A stretch of DNA of 33,384 nucleotides from contig JBBQRG010000032.1 of NCBI GenBank assembly GCA_038215095.1, positions 1-33,384 on the forward strand, given 5' to 3'. How positions within the stretch are numbered: the stretch's first letter is position 1; each line of letters starts with the position of its first letter. The position numbers were made by a program, and so were the translations under genes. A model generated the notes under the pieces. It saw only the letters and a list, made by a program, of their open reading frames with translations. It was not told the DNA's origin and did no database searches. Positions 24,663-32,225 of this stretch are shown piece by piece. The DNA comes from DATACN01 sp038215095. Its GTDB lineage: Bacteria > Actinomycetota > Thermoleophilia > Solirubrobacterales > Thermoleophilaceae.

Positions 24663-26022
24663 GGAGAAGCCGGTCGGTGCGCAGCCGGCCGAGCCGGCTG
24701 CTTCCGCGAAAGGCTCGTACGGCCGCGGGGCGGCCGTGCTGTCAGTTGGCATCGGCGTCACCGGCCTCATCACCTTTGGCTACTTCGCACTCGCCAGCCA
24801 CTCGTTGCCCGAGGGCGAGTACGGCGGCATCACGCTGCTGTGGTCGGCGATCTTCATCACCGTCTCCGTGCTCTACCGCCCGGTGGAGCAGCTGCTCTCG
24901 CGCACGATCGCCGACCGCGACGCCCGCAACATCCACGGCACGGAGCACCTGCGGGTGGCCGGCACGATCCAGCTCGGCCTCGGCGTGCTGTTCGCGGTCG
25001 TCGCGCTGGCACTGCGGGGGCCGCTGCAGGACAAGCTCTTCAACGGCTCGGAGACCCTCTACTGGGTCCTGATCGTGGCCGTGCTGGCCTACGCGGCCAG
25101 CTACTTCGCGCGCGGCTACCTCGCCGGGCACCGGCGCTTCGTCCTCTACGGCGGGCTCGTGCTGATGGAGGCCAGCTCGCGCTTTCTGTTCGCGCTGCTC
25201 GTCACCGTGGGAATCGCCTCAGGGCAAGCCTTCGTTGCCCTGGGCATGGCCGCCGCTCCCATCCTCTCGCTCGCTGTGGTGCCCGCCGCGTTCGCCCGCA
25301 GGGCGGGCAGCGGGCAGCGGGCAGCGGGCAGTGATGAGGGACTTTCGGCTGACTACCTCGATGCTGCGGCTAGGGATGAGCCGTCTGCCAAGGAGCCCGA
25401 GTTCACGCTGGCTCGTGGTGGTGGGTTCGCCGCGGCGGTGCTTCTGATCATGCTGTGCGAGCAGACGTTCTTGAATGCGGGGCCGCTGCTGGTGAAGGCC
25501 GGCGAGGGCGCGCGCGGCGCGGCGCTCGCCGGCTTCGCCTTCAACGTGCTGCTGATCGCGCGGGCGCCGCTGCAGCTCTTCCAGGCCATCCAGACCTCGA
25601 TCCTCCCCCACCTCACGCGCCTTAGCGCCGGCGGCGAGAGCGACCCGTTCCGGCGCAGCGTGAACCTCACGCTGCGGGCGATCGCCGGTTTCGCGGGGAC
25701 CGTTTCGCTCGGCATGCTGGTGGCCGGGCCGTTCGCGATGAAGCTCGTGTTCGGCGGCAACACCCACTACGACCGGCTCGGCCTCGTGCTCGTCTCGATC
25801 GGCATGGGCCTCTACCTCTCGGCAGCCACGCTCAACCAGGCGCTCCTCGCGCGCGGGCGCGCGGCAACGTCGTCGGCCTGCTGGCTCGCCACTGCCGGCG
25901 GCTTCGTGGCATTCCTGCTCGCGCCGGTCACCGACGACCGCGTTCTGCAGGTCGAGGTGGGCTACCTCGGCGCTGCGCTCGTGCTGTCCAGCCTGCTCTA
26001 CACGATCTACCGGCGCGGCTGA
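24655..26022 (+). CDS. Wzx-like polysaccharide flippase (MATE/MOP superfamily)
   Basis: 455 residues, about twelve membrane helices in two bundles, matching the polysaccharide biosynthesis / lipid-linked oligosaccharide flippase families. N-terminal pattern VLSVGIGVTGLITFGYFALASHSL; middle pattern APLQLFQAIQTSILPHLTRL is characteristic. TTG start at 24655 inside the end of the methyltransferase gene; no better start was seen before the first helix. The first codons include copy 2 of the 26-nt palindromic repeat. The loop between the two bundles (about residues 215-262) starts with four copies of GCGGGCA and continues for about 130 nt with more A/T in third codon positions than its surroundings, so it looks like inserted or slipped sequence. 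Confidence 0.8.
   Translation: MAEEKPVGAQPAEPAASAKGSYGRGAAVLSVGIGVTGLITFGYFALASHSLPEGEYGGITLLWSAIFITVSVLYRPVEQLLSRTIADRDARNIHGTEHLRVAGTIQLGLGVLFAVVALALRGPLQDKLFNGSETLYWVLIVAVLAYAASYFARGYLAGHRRFVLYGGLVLMEASSRFLFALLVTVGIASGQAFVALGMAAAPILSLAVVPAAFARRAGSGQRAAGSDEGLSADYLDAAARDEPSAKEPEFTLARGGGFAAAVLLIMLCEQTFLNAGPLLVKAGEGARGAALAGFAFNVLLIARAPLQLFQAIQTSILPHLTRLSAGGESDPFRRSVNLTLRAIAGFAGTVSLGMLVAGPFAMKLVFGGNTHYDRLGLVLVSIGMGLYLSAATLNQALLARGRAATSSACWLATAGGFVAFLLAPVTDDRVLQVEVGYLGAALVLSSLLYTIYRRG
24678..24703. repeat. 26-nt dispersed palindromic repeat, copy 2
   Basis: Identical to 11835-11860 over 26 nt in the same orientation; 9-bp stem GCAGCCGGC / GCCGGCTGC with loop CGA. It encodes about residues 9-17 (AQPAEPAAS) of the flippase, in its non-conserved N-terminus. 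Confidence 0.6.
25303..25330 (+). repeat. Tandem repeat, 4 x 7 nt (GCGGGCA), inside the flippase gene
   Basis: Four perfect back-to-back copies of GCGGGCA. Because 7 is not a multiple of three, gain or loss of one unit shifts the reading frame in the middle of the flippase. This is the format of slipped-strand phase-variable loci, though four copies is few. Confidence 0.75.
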
Positions 26023-26044
26023 GGCGCAGTCAGCAGCAGCCCCT

Positions 26045-26341
26045 GGTCGACGTAGAAAGGACGCGCTGCTCGACGTCTCCGGCCGGACCATCTTCGCGCT
26101 CGGCGGCGACCACGTCAGCGTCGCTGAGCTGGCCGGCTTCGTGACCGGGGCGGCGTCGGCGCGGCCCTCGTCCCCGGTCATGATCTGCGACACGGACGCG
26201 CTGGCGGGGACGCCGGACTTCGTGGTCCCCGCCGGGACGAGCTCGGGCCCCGGTCCCTCGGGCGGCCGTCCGGCTCGGCTGTTCGAGCGCGGCACCGCCT
26301 CCTTGCTGCACCCGCCCATCCTCCGCAGCCCCGGCCGCTGA
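26045..26341 (+). pseudogene. Probable C-terminal remnant of an NAD-dependent epimerase
   Basis: The 343-nt stretch 26023-26365 has no clear intact gene. One plus-strand frame (26045-26341, ending TGA) is open without a convincing start or ribosome site and reads DVSGRTIFALGGDHVSVAEL near its beginning. That resembles the late segment of NAD-dependent epimerase/dehydratases (usually GGxxVSVxEL before the C-terminal helices). After about 50 residues it turns into low-complexity Pro/Gly/Arg sequence. I read it as a truncated fragment, with a frameshift possible. The rest of the stretch shows nothing I can name. A short real gene cannot be excluded. Confidence 0.35.
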
Positions 26342-26365
26342 ACAGGCCGGTACCGTCGCGCCGAC

Positions 26366-27058
26366 ATGACCGAGCCGCTCGTCATCCCGCGCCGCTTCAA
26401 CGGCCCGCCGGACTCGGCGAACGGCGGCTACACCTGCGGCCTCGTGGCCGGGCTGCTCGACGCCGGCGCGGCGGAGGTCACGCTGCGCTCGCCGCCGCCG
26501 CTCGAGCGGCCGCTGGCGGTGCAGCGCGACGGCGTCGCCGTGCGCGTGAGTGACGGCGACGTGCTCGTGGCCCAGGGGCGCGAGGCGGAGCTCGAGCTGG
26601 AGCTGCCCGAGCCCGTGGGGATCGAGGAGGCCGAGGCGGCGTCCCGCGAAGGCAGCGGGCACTGGAGCGCCGACCACCCGTTTCGCACCTGCGTCGTGTG
26701 CGGGCCCGACCGCGCGCCCGGCGACGGCTTCCGACTCTTCCCCGGCGAGCTCCGCGAAGGCATCTTCGCCTCGGTCTGGACCCCGGACAACGCCCATGCC
26801 GAGGAGACCTGGGCCGCGCTCGACTGTCCCACCAGCGCCCCGGTGGCCAACTTCGGCGAGGGCCCGCCGGTGGTGCTCGCTCGCCTGACCGCCCGCATCG
26901 ACGCGCCGGTGGAGCCGGGCCGCCCGCACGTGGTGCTGTCCTGGCCGCTCGAGGTGGACGGGCGCAAGCGCCACGCCGGCGCCGCGCTGTTCAGCGGGGC
27001 CGGGACGCCGATCGCGGTGTCGCGCGCGCTTTGGATCGAGCTGCGGCCCTCGACCTGA
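26366..27058 (+). CDS. Hotdog-fold protein, thioesterase-like, function unknown
   Basis: 230 residues, no signal peptide or membrane helix. The N-terminus IPRRFNGPPDSANGGYTCG resembles the opening of actinobacterial double-hotdog acyl-CoA thioesterase-like proteins. Mid-protein there is a conserved-looking HPFRTCVVCGPDR (C109, C112), then GDGFRLFPG. The second half has a hotdog-like strand pattern. No catalytic residue can be assigned. ATG at 26366 (MTEPLVIP). It follows the epimerase-like remnant and does not look functionally tied to the glycan genes. Confidence 0.7.
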   Translation: MTEPLVIPRRFNGPPDSANGGYTCGLVAGLLDAGAAEVTLRSPPPLERPLAVQRDGVAVRVSDGDVLVAQGREAELELELPEPVGIEEAEAASREGSGHWSADHPFRTCVVCGPDRAPGDGFRLFPGELREGIFASVWTPDNAHAEETWAALDCPTSAPVANFGEGPPVVLARLTARIDAPVEPGRPHVVLSWPLEVDGRKRHAGAALFSGAGTPIAVSRALWIELRPST

Positions 27059-27123
27059 GGCTGGACTACAGCTTCAGGGTTGGGCCCGCGAGGACGCCAG
27101 GACCCCGCTCGGCCGTTTAGTCC

Positions 27124-27187
27124 CCCGCCAGGCGGGAAAGCTCCTAGTTACGGCAGGCATCCGGCCATGGCAGGCGCGGGGCCGGAT
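27124..27187 (+). promoter_or_regulatory. Two-hairpin leader before the HTH membrane protein gene
   Basis: In the 146-nt gap upstream of 27205: hairpin 1, CCCGCC (27124-27129) A GGCGGG (27131-27136). Hairpin 2, ATCCGGCC (27159-27166) / GGCCGGAT (27180-27187) with a 13-nt loop, ends two bases before the ribosome site AAGGGAG region. The second stem could gate translation. It has a vague likeness to c-di-GMP-I aptamers (AAAGC after hairpin 1, CCATGGCAG later), but the conserved GGCAAACC and GACGCAAAGCC blocks are missing. Confidence 0.35.
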
Positions 27188-27204
27188 CAAAGGGAGACAC
27201 ACGG

Positions 27205-28965
27205 ATGTACTCACGAGCAACAGCGGTTTTGGCGACCGCCGCGGCGGCAACGCTCGCGGCCACTTCGCCTGCGGGCGCACAGCTTCCGCAGGTGCAGGTT
27301 CAGGTCCCGCAGGTCCAGGTGCCGAAGGTGCAGGCGCCTCAGGTCCAGCCGCCGAAGGCGCCGACACTGCCCAGCGCGCCTTCACTGCCCAAGGCGCCCA
27401 GCCTGCCCGGCGGCTCCGGCGGATCCCCCAAGCTTCCGAGCGTGCCCAGCGTCGGCGGCGGCTCGACCGGCCTGCCACTGCACTCCTCGGCCGGCACGCG
27501 CTCCACGCCCTCCACTTCATCGTCCTCCGGCTCGGGCAGCTCCAACTCGGCGGGAGCGACCTCTTCGCACAAGGCGGCCAGCCGCAAGGCGCGCCGCCGC
27601 AAGGCCGCGGCCCGGCACGAGCGCGCGCTGCGCCGCTCGGTCAAGCAGCTGTCCGGCTGCCTCGACGCACTGGGCGGCTTCGAGCGCCGGGTGCTGGAGC
27701 TCCGCGGCGGCGTGGGCGGCAAGGCCCTCTCGCGCGGCGCCACCGCGCGGCGCCTCGACGTAAGCGTCGGCCGCGTGCGCTCGGCCGAGCGCTCCGGCCT
27801 CCGCGGCCTGCGTCAGGCCAACCGCAACTTCGGCTGCGGCTCGGGCTCGAGCGGCAGCTCGTCGTCCGGCTCGACCTCGTCGGAGGGCGGCACCGGCCTC
27901 GCCGTGGCCTCCGCGGGCGCGGGCATCGGCGGCTCCTCCACCGACACCGGCACGGCGATGGCCGACGCCGCCGGCGTGTCCAACTCCAAGGCTTCCGCCC
28001 CGCTTCGCGCGCTCGACACCTCGACCGACGACGCCCAGGGCATCGCAGGCGCACACGCCAACTCCGGCGACAGCGCCCTGAAGCTCGACAAGGGCGCCCG
28101 CACCGCCAGCGCCAACACGAGCGACTTTCCGACCTGGCTCGTCCTGGTCCTGACCGCGCTCGTGCTGATGATGATGGGCGCAGTGGCCACCCTCCTGCGC
28201 CGCCGTCACACCCCGGCGACCCAGACCGCAAACGACGCGCCAGCCGCACCCGGCCTGGTCACCGCCGCCGCCGGAGGCGCCGCGGCGGCCGGCACGACCT
28301 CGCGGGACGCCGAGAAGGACGACGCGCCGGCGGACGAGCCCGAGGCCGTCAAGGACGAGCGGGCGGGCTCCACCGACGCCGGAGCCGACAGCCCGGTCGC
28401 GCCGGGCCTCGCCGCAGCCGCTGCCGGAGGCGCCGTGGCGGCCGGCGCGGCCTCGCATCAGCCCGGCAGCGCCAAGGACGAGCGCGCGGCCGCCGCCCCC
28501 ACGAGCGGGCCTTCGAACGCCCCCGCAGGCGAGCCTTCGCCCGCCGAGACTCCGGACGCCGCCCCGGAGCGCAGTGCTCCCGCGCGGGGCCCCGGTGAAA
28601 CGGTGCCCATCGTGACCGCCCTTCCCGCCGGCGCCGCTGCCGCTGCCGCCTCGCGCCGCCGAGCCACTTCCGGCCCGTACGACCACTCGGTCGACGAGCC
28701 CGCTGAGCAACCTGCCGAGGCCGCCTCCGGGACCACCGAGCCGGACACGAACGGCCACGCCTCGCCCGACCCGGACGAGCGCGCCGCTCAGGCGGGCGGC
28801 GAGACCGAGGCCCGGCAACCCACCACGCCCGAGCCCACCGGCGACGGCGACGACCGGCACGGCGTGACCGGCACGCTGGGCGCCGGCGCCGGCAACGTGG
28901 TCGGCGGCTTCAAGGACCTCGGCAGGGACGTCTCCCGCCGGTTCAAGCAGCGCCGCAACCGCTAG
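27205..28965 (+). CDS. Signal-peptide membrane protein with sigma-region-4-like HTH
   Basis: 586 residues. Signal peptide (1-25, ending SPAGAQ); a VQVP/VQAP/LPxAPS repeat region (29-68); a Ser/Gly-rich stretch; a basic segment (122-140); then a helix-turn-helix of about 60 residues (145-208) that reads like sigma-70 region 4: FERRVLELRGG, ATARRLDVSVGRVRSAERSGLRGLR. A Ser/Gly/Thr linker follows, then one membrane helix (308-332) with LRRRRH after it, and a long disordered tail with two near-copies of an APGL-AAAGGA-AAGA segment (347-367 and 398-418). By the positive-inside rule the HTH faces outside, which is odd for DNA binding. The ATG has a good AAGGGAG site eight bases upstream. I do not recognise a characterised homologue. 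Confidence 0.75.
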   Translation: MYSRATAVLATAAAATLAATSPAGAQLPQVQVQVPQVQVPKVQAPQVQPPKAPTLPSAPSLPKAPSLPGGSGGSPKLPSVPSVGGGSTGLPLHSSAGTRSTPSTSSSSGSGSSNSAGATSSHKAASRKARRRKAAARHERALRRSVKQLSGCLDALGGFERRVLELRGGVGGKALSRGATARRLDVSVGRVRSAERSGLRGLRQANRNFGCGSGSSGSSSSGSTSSEGGTGLAVASAGAGIGGSSTDTGTAMADAAGVSNSKASAPLRALDTSTDDAQGIAGAHANSGDSALKLDKGARTASANTSDFPTWLVLVLTALVLMMMGAVATLLRRRHTPATQTANDAPAAPGLVTAAAGGAAAAGTTSRDAEKDDAPADEPEAVKDERAGSTDAGADSPVAPGLAAAAAGGAVAAGAASHQPGSAKDERAAAAPTSGPSNAPAGEPSPAETPDAAPERSAPARGPGETVPIVTALPAGAAAAAASRRRATSGPYDHSVDEPAEQPAEAASGTTEPDTNGHASPDPDERAAQAGGETEARQPTTPEPTGDGDDRHGVTGTLGAGAGNVVGGFKDLGRDVSRRFKQRRNR

Positions 28966-28975
28966 CGCGGCGAGG

Positions 28976-29206
28976 TCATATCCGCTGCAGCATCGAGCTG
29001 CCGCAGTTGCGGCAGGTCACGTTCGCCGTGTCCGACATGCGCGCGATCGTCGAGTGCTCGCCGCAGTTGGGGCACTCCGAGCGCAGCTCGAAGCGCTTCA
29101 GGCAGTTGAGGCAGCGGTAGCGCCCGGCCAGATTCGTGCCGCGCAGCCACGGCTCGCCGCAGGAGGGGCACTTCGGCCCGAGATCGACGGGTTCTTCGGC
29201 AGCCAC
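28976..29206 (-). CDS. Double zinc-ribbon protein (YfgJ-like pattern)
   Basis: 76 residues with four CxxC pairs: C13/C16 (CPSC), C32/C35 (CLNC), C45/C48 (CPNC), C65/C68 (CRNC), enough for two zinc sites. The order and spacing recall the small YfgJ/DUF1407 zinc-ribbon proteins. Function unknown; RNA or protein binding is usual for such ribbons. GTG start at 29206, sharing one base with the fmt stop (TAGTG), so translated with fmt. Ten nt separate its stop from that of the convergent HTH protein gene. Confidence 0.75.
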   Translation of the reverse strand: MAAEEPVDLGPKCPSCGEPWLRGTNLAGRYRCLNCLKRFELRSECPNCGEHSTIARMSDTANVTCRNCGSSMLQRI

Positions 29207-30120
29207 TAGGAGCCATCTTGACGTGCCAGCGCCTGCCCGTGCCCCCGTACCCACGCCTGGGCGTCCATCGCGCGGCCCCCGGGCGGCTGCACCTGGAGCA
29301 GCCCGAGGGCGCCCGCGGAGGTGCCGAACAGCAGCCGCCCGCCTTCCTCGGCAAGCTCGCCAGGGGCCGGGCCCTCGCCGCCGGCGACCGGCGCGGCGAC
29401 CCGCACGCCCAGCCGGTCGCCCCACGGCAGCTCGAGCCAGCTGCCTATGTGTGGATGCAGCGCGCGCACCTTGCGAGCCAGCTCGGCGGCGCTCCGGGAG
29501 GGGTCGAGCCGGCGGTCGTCGCGGTCGATCTTCTCGGCGTACGTCACGCCGTCCTCGGGCTGCCCTCGAAACGGAGGCTGCTGGTCGAGGGCCTCCACCA
29601 GCAGCTCGCCGCCGAGCGCGGCGAGCCTGGCCGAGAGCGTGCCGAAGTCGTCGTCGGGGCGGATCGGCTCGGGCCGCTGGAGGCACATCGGCCCGGCGTC
29701 GAGCTCGGCCGTGGGCCGCATGATCGTCAGGCCCGCCTCCTCGTCGCCGCACTCGATCGCGCGCTCGATCGGCGCGGCGCCCCGCCAGCGCGGCAGCAGC
29801 GAGGGGTGCACGTTCAGCATCTCGTAGGCCGACAGCAGCGGCTCCTTGATCAGTGCGCCGTAGGCGCAGATCAGCACCGCCTCGGGCTGCGCCGCGGCGA
29901 TCCGCTCGAGCGCCTCGTCGTCGTTCACGCTCTGGGGCTGGATCAGGTCGATGCCCAGGCGCGCGGCCTGCTCGGCCACCGGCGGCGGCGTGACCTTGCG
30001 CCCCCTCCCCCGCCCGCGGTCGGGCCGTGTGACCACGAGCTCGGGGCGGTGCGGGCTGCGCGCCAGCTCCTCGAGCACGGCAACGGCGAACTCGGAGGTG
30101 CCGAGGTAGACGGTCCTCAC
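29206..30120 (-). CDS. fmt: Methionyl-tRNA formyltransferase
   Basis: Formylates initiator Met-tRNA using 10-formyl-tetrahydrofolate; cytosolic. 304 residues, slightly short for the family. Starts VYLGTSEFAVAVLEEL. The catalytic trio is present: N103 and H105 in MLNVHPSLLPRWRGAAPIE, and D141 in LDAGPM, matching the E. coli N106/H108/D144 pattern. The C-terminal tRNA-binding domain is present with PPGGRAM. GTG start at 30120, overlapping the lutC stop (GTGA). An essential translation gene coupled to a lactate operon is unusual; fmt more often sits upstream of rsmB-rpe-ribD in actinobacteria. Confidence 0.95.
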   Translation of the reverse strand: MRTVYLGTSEFAVAVLEELARSPHRPELVVTRPDRGRGRGRKVTPPPVAEQAARLGIDLIQPQSVNDDEALERIAAAQPEAVLICAYGALIKEPLLSAYEMLNVHPSLLPRWRGAAPIERAIECGDEEAGLTIMRPTAELDAGPMCLQRPEPIRPDDDFGTLSARLAALGGELLVEALDQQPPFRGQPEDGVTYAEKIDRDDRRLDPSRSAAELARKVRALHPHIGSWLELPWGDRLGVRVAAPVAGGEGPAPGELAEEGGRLLFGTSAGALGLLQVQPPGGRAMDAQAWVRGHGQALARQDGS

Positions 30121-30776
30121 GGGACGATCACCACGTCGAGCTTGCGCGGGCCGTGCACCCCTTCCACCCGGCTCAGCTCGATGTCCGACGTCGCCGACGG
30201 CCCGGACACGAACGTGAGGGGCCGCCCCTCCCGCGCCGCCTCCCCGAGCCTGCCGACCGCCTCGGGCACGAGGCCGACGATCTGCTCCTCCGAAACCACG
30301 CAGAGGTGGTAGTCGGGCACCAGACTGAGCGCGCGCCGGCCCTGCCCCGCGCCGCCGTCGAGCACGACCGTGCCGGTCTCGGCGATCGCCACGGCGCAGC
30401 CCGTGAGCGCCCCATCGAGCTCGTCGAGGCCGTGCGGCGAGAGCTGTTCGTCGGCGACCAACTCGACACCCTCCGGCCTCCAGTCGGGCGGCAAGCCGGG
30501 CGGCACCCCCAGCCGCGAGGCACCGCGCTCCCGACAAGCTTCGGCGAGCACCGCGGCGAGCTGACCGGAGCCGGCGCGGCGGACCGTCGCTTGGTAATCG
30601 GCGACCCGCTCGGCGAAGCGCTCAACGACCTGCGCGCGGGACGACTCGTCACGCGAGCGATACCCGCGCGGCACCTCGACCTCCCGCCCGCGCGAATCCC
30701 CGAGCGCGGAACGAACGCGGGCCAAGACTTCCTCGCGCGCGCTCACGAGAGAGACCCGGATCGCCACCGGCGGCAT
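30117..30776 (-). CDS. lutC: LutC/YkgG lactate utilization protein
   Basis: 219 residues, DUF162 (LutC/YkgG) family, the third component of the LutABC L-lactate oxidation complex. Typical segments: VSAREEVLARVRSALGD at the start, AVAIAETGTVVLDGG (about 132-146) and a C-terminal TFVSGPSATSDIELSRVEGVHGP, the family signature. The drawn start is ATG at 30776; a GTG at 30746 would begin exactly at the usual MSAREE-type N-terminus and may be the true one, as neither has a clear ribosome site. It follows lutB after 45 nt and overlaps fmt. Confidence 0.9.
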   Translation of the reverse strand: MPPVAIRVSLVSAREEVLARVRSALGDSRGREVEVPRGYRSRDESSRAQVVERFAERVADYQATVRRAGSGQLAAVLAEACRERGASRLGVPPGLPPDWRPEGVELVADEQLSPHGLDELDGALTGCAVAIAETGTVVLDGGAGQGRRALSLVPDYHLCVVSEEQIVGLVPEAVGRLGEAAREGRPLTFVSGPSATSDIELSRVEGVHGPRKLDVVIVP

Positions 30777-30821
30777 AGGGGGCGCGTGTGGCCGCGGGCA
30801 GCAGGCTTGCCCGGACGCGCG

Positions 30822-32225
30822 CTAAGGGACGCGTTCACGTTCTCTCCACCAATCACGGAAGGTCTGCTTCGGCAGCGGCCGCAGGTCGCGCATCGCCGTC
30901 CAGCCGGCCAGAGGGCCAGGCAGACGCTCGATGCGGCCGCGCCGCACGAACGGAAACTGCCCCGCACGGCCCAGGCGCTGCGCTCGCTCGTAGTTCCGGC
31001 GGGTCGAGAACGCCTTGGCCAGCGCGCCCATCGCCAGCCGCTCGGGATCCGGGACCGGCTTGTCCCGCTCGTCGTCGACCACCTTGCCGCGCAGGTGGAC
31101 CAGCACGCGCGGGATGTCGATCTTCACCGGGCAGACCTCGTAGCAGGCCCCACACAGGCTGGAGGCCCACGGCAGCGAACGGCCCTCGCGCAGCTCCTTG
31201 AGCTGAGGCGTGAGGATGGCGCCGATCGGCCCCGGATAGACCGACTGGTAGGCGTGGCCGCCGGTGCGCGAGTAGACCGGGCAGGAGTTCAGGCAGGCGC
31301 TGCAGCGGATGCAGCGCAGCGCCTGGCGGCCCGTCTCGTCGGCCAGCGTGGCGGTGCGCCCGTTGTCGAGCAGCACGAGGTGGAACTCGCGCGGCCCGTC
31401 GCCCTCCCGCACGCCGGTCCAGAACGAGGTGTAGGGGTTCATCCGCTCCCCGGTCGAGGAGCGCGGCAGCAGCTGCAGGAAGACCTCGAGGTCGCGCCAG
31501 CTCGGCAGCAGCTTCTCGATGCCCATCACCGTGACGAGCACCTCGGGCAGCGTTGTGCACATGCGGCCGTTGCCCTCGGACTCGACCACGCACACGGCAC
31601 CGGTGTCGGCGATCCCGAAGTTCGCCCCGCTGATGCCCATGCGCGCGTCGAGGAACTTGCGTCTCAGGTGGCGCCTCGCCGCGTCGGTGAGGGCCCCGGG
31701 GTCGTCGGACAGGTCGTCCACGTCCAGCTCGCGCAGGAACAGCTCGCGGATCTCGGCACGGTTCTTGTGGATGGCCGGCACGAGGATGTGCGACGGCTCG
31801 TCGTGGTCGAGCTGGATGATCAGCTCGGCCAGGTCGGTCTCGACCGCGCGCACCCCCGCGGTGGCGAGCGCCTCGTTCAGCTTGATCTCGTCGGTGGCGA
31901 TCGACTTGACCTTCACCACCTCGTCGACGCCGTGGTCGCGCGCGAGCCCGCAGACGATGCCGTTGGCCTCGTCTGCGTCGCGCGCCCAGTGCACCTGGCC
32001 GCCCGCGCGCACGACCGCCTCCTCGAGCTGCTCGAGATAGCCGTCGAGGCCGAGCAGCACGCGGTCCTTGATCGCCTCGCCGGCGTCTCGCAGCTGCTCC
32101 CAGTCCGGGAGCTCGCCCACCACTCCGGCGCGCTTCTCGCGGATCGTGCGCGTGGCATGGGCCAGGTTGCGCCGCAGCTGGGAGTCCTGCAGCGACTCCC
32201 GCGCGGCCTCGGGGAAGCCCTTCAC
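30822..32225 (-). CDS. lutB: LutB iron-sulfur lactate utilization protein
   Basis: 467 residues. The N-terminal DUF162-like region contains GISGANFGIADTGAVCVVESEGN split over 197-219. The C-terminal part is ferredoxin-like with two [4Fe-4S] motifs: CIRCSACLNSCPVY (C305, C308, C311, C315) and CGACYEVCPVKIDIP (C358, C361, C365). It carries electrons in LutABC-dependent oxidation of L-lactate to pyruvate. GTG start at 32225, overlapping the lutA stop (GTGA). Length is typical. Confidence 0.95.
   Translation of the reverse strand: MKGFPEAARESLQDSQLRRNLAHATRTIREKRAGVVGELPDWEQLRDAGEAIKDRVLLGLDGYLEQLEEAVVRAGGQVHWARDADEANGIVCGLARDHGVDEVVKVKSIATDEIKLNEALATAGVRAVETDLAELIIQLDHDEPSHILVPAIHKNRAEIRELFLRELDVDDLSDDPGALTDAARRHLRRKFLDARMGISGANFGIADTGAVCVVESEGNGRMCTTLPEVLVTVMGIEKLLPSWRDLEVFLQLLPRSSTGERMNPYTSFWTGVREGDGPREFHLVLLDNGRTATLADETGRQALRCIRCSACLNSCPVYSRTGGHAYQSVYPGPIGAILTPQLKELREGRSLPWASSLCGACYEVCPVKIDIPRVLVHLRGKVVDDERDKPVPDPERLAMGALAKAFSTRRNYERAQRLGRAGQFPFVRRGRIERLPGPLAGWTAMRDLRPLPKQTFRDWWRERERVP

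Noticed and set aside
26141..26341. Independent 66-codon gene downstream of the flippase
   Set aside because: No ribosome site, low-complexity end, and the same frame is open further upstream. Better explained as a remnant.
27124..27187. c-di-GMP-I (GEMM) riboswitch
   Set aside because: Stems are placed suggestively, but the conserved GGCAAACC and GACGCAAAGCC blocks are not there.
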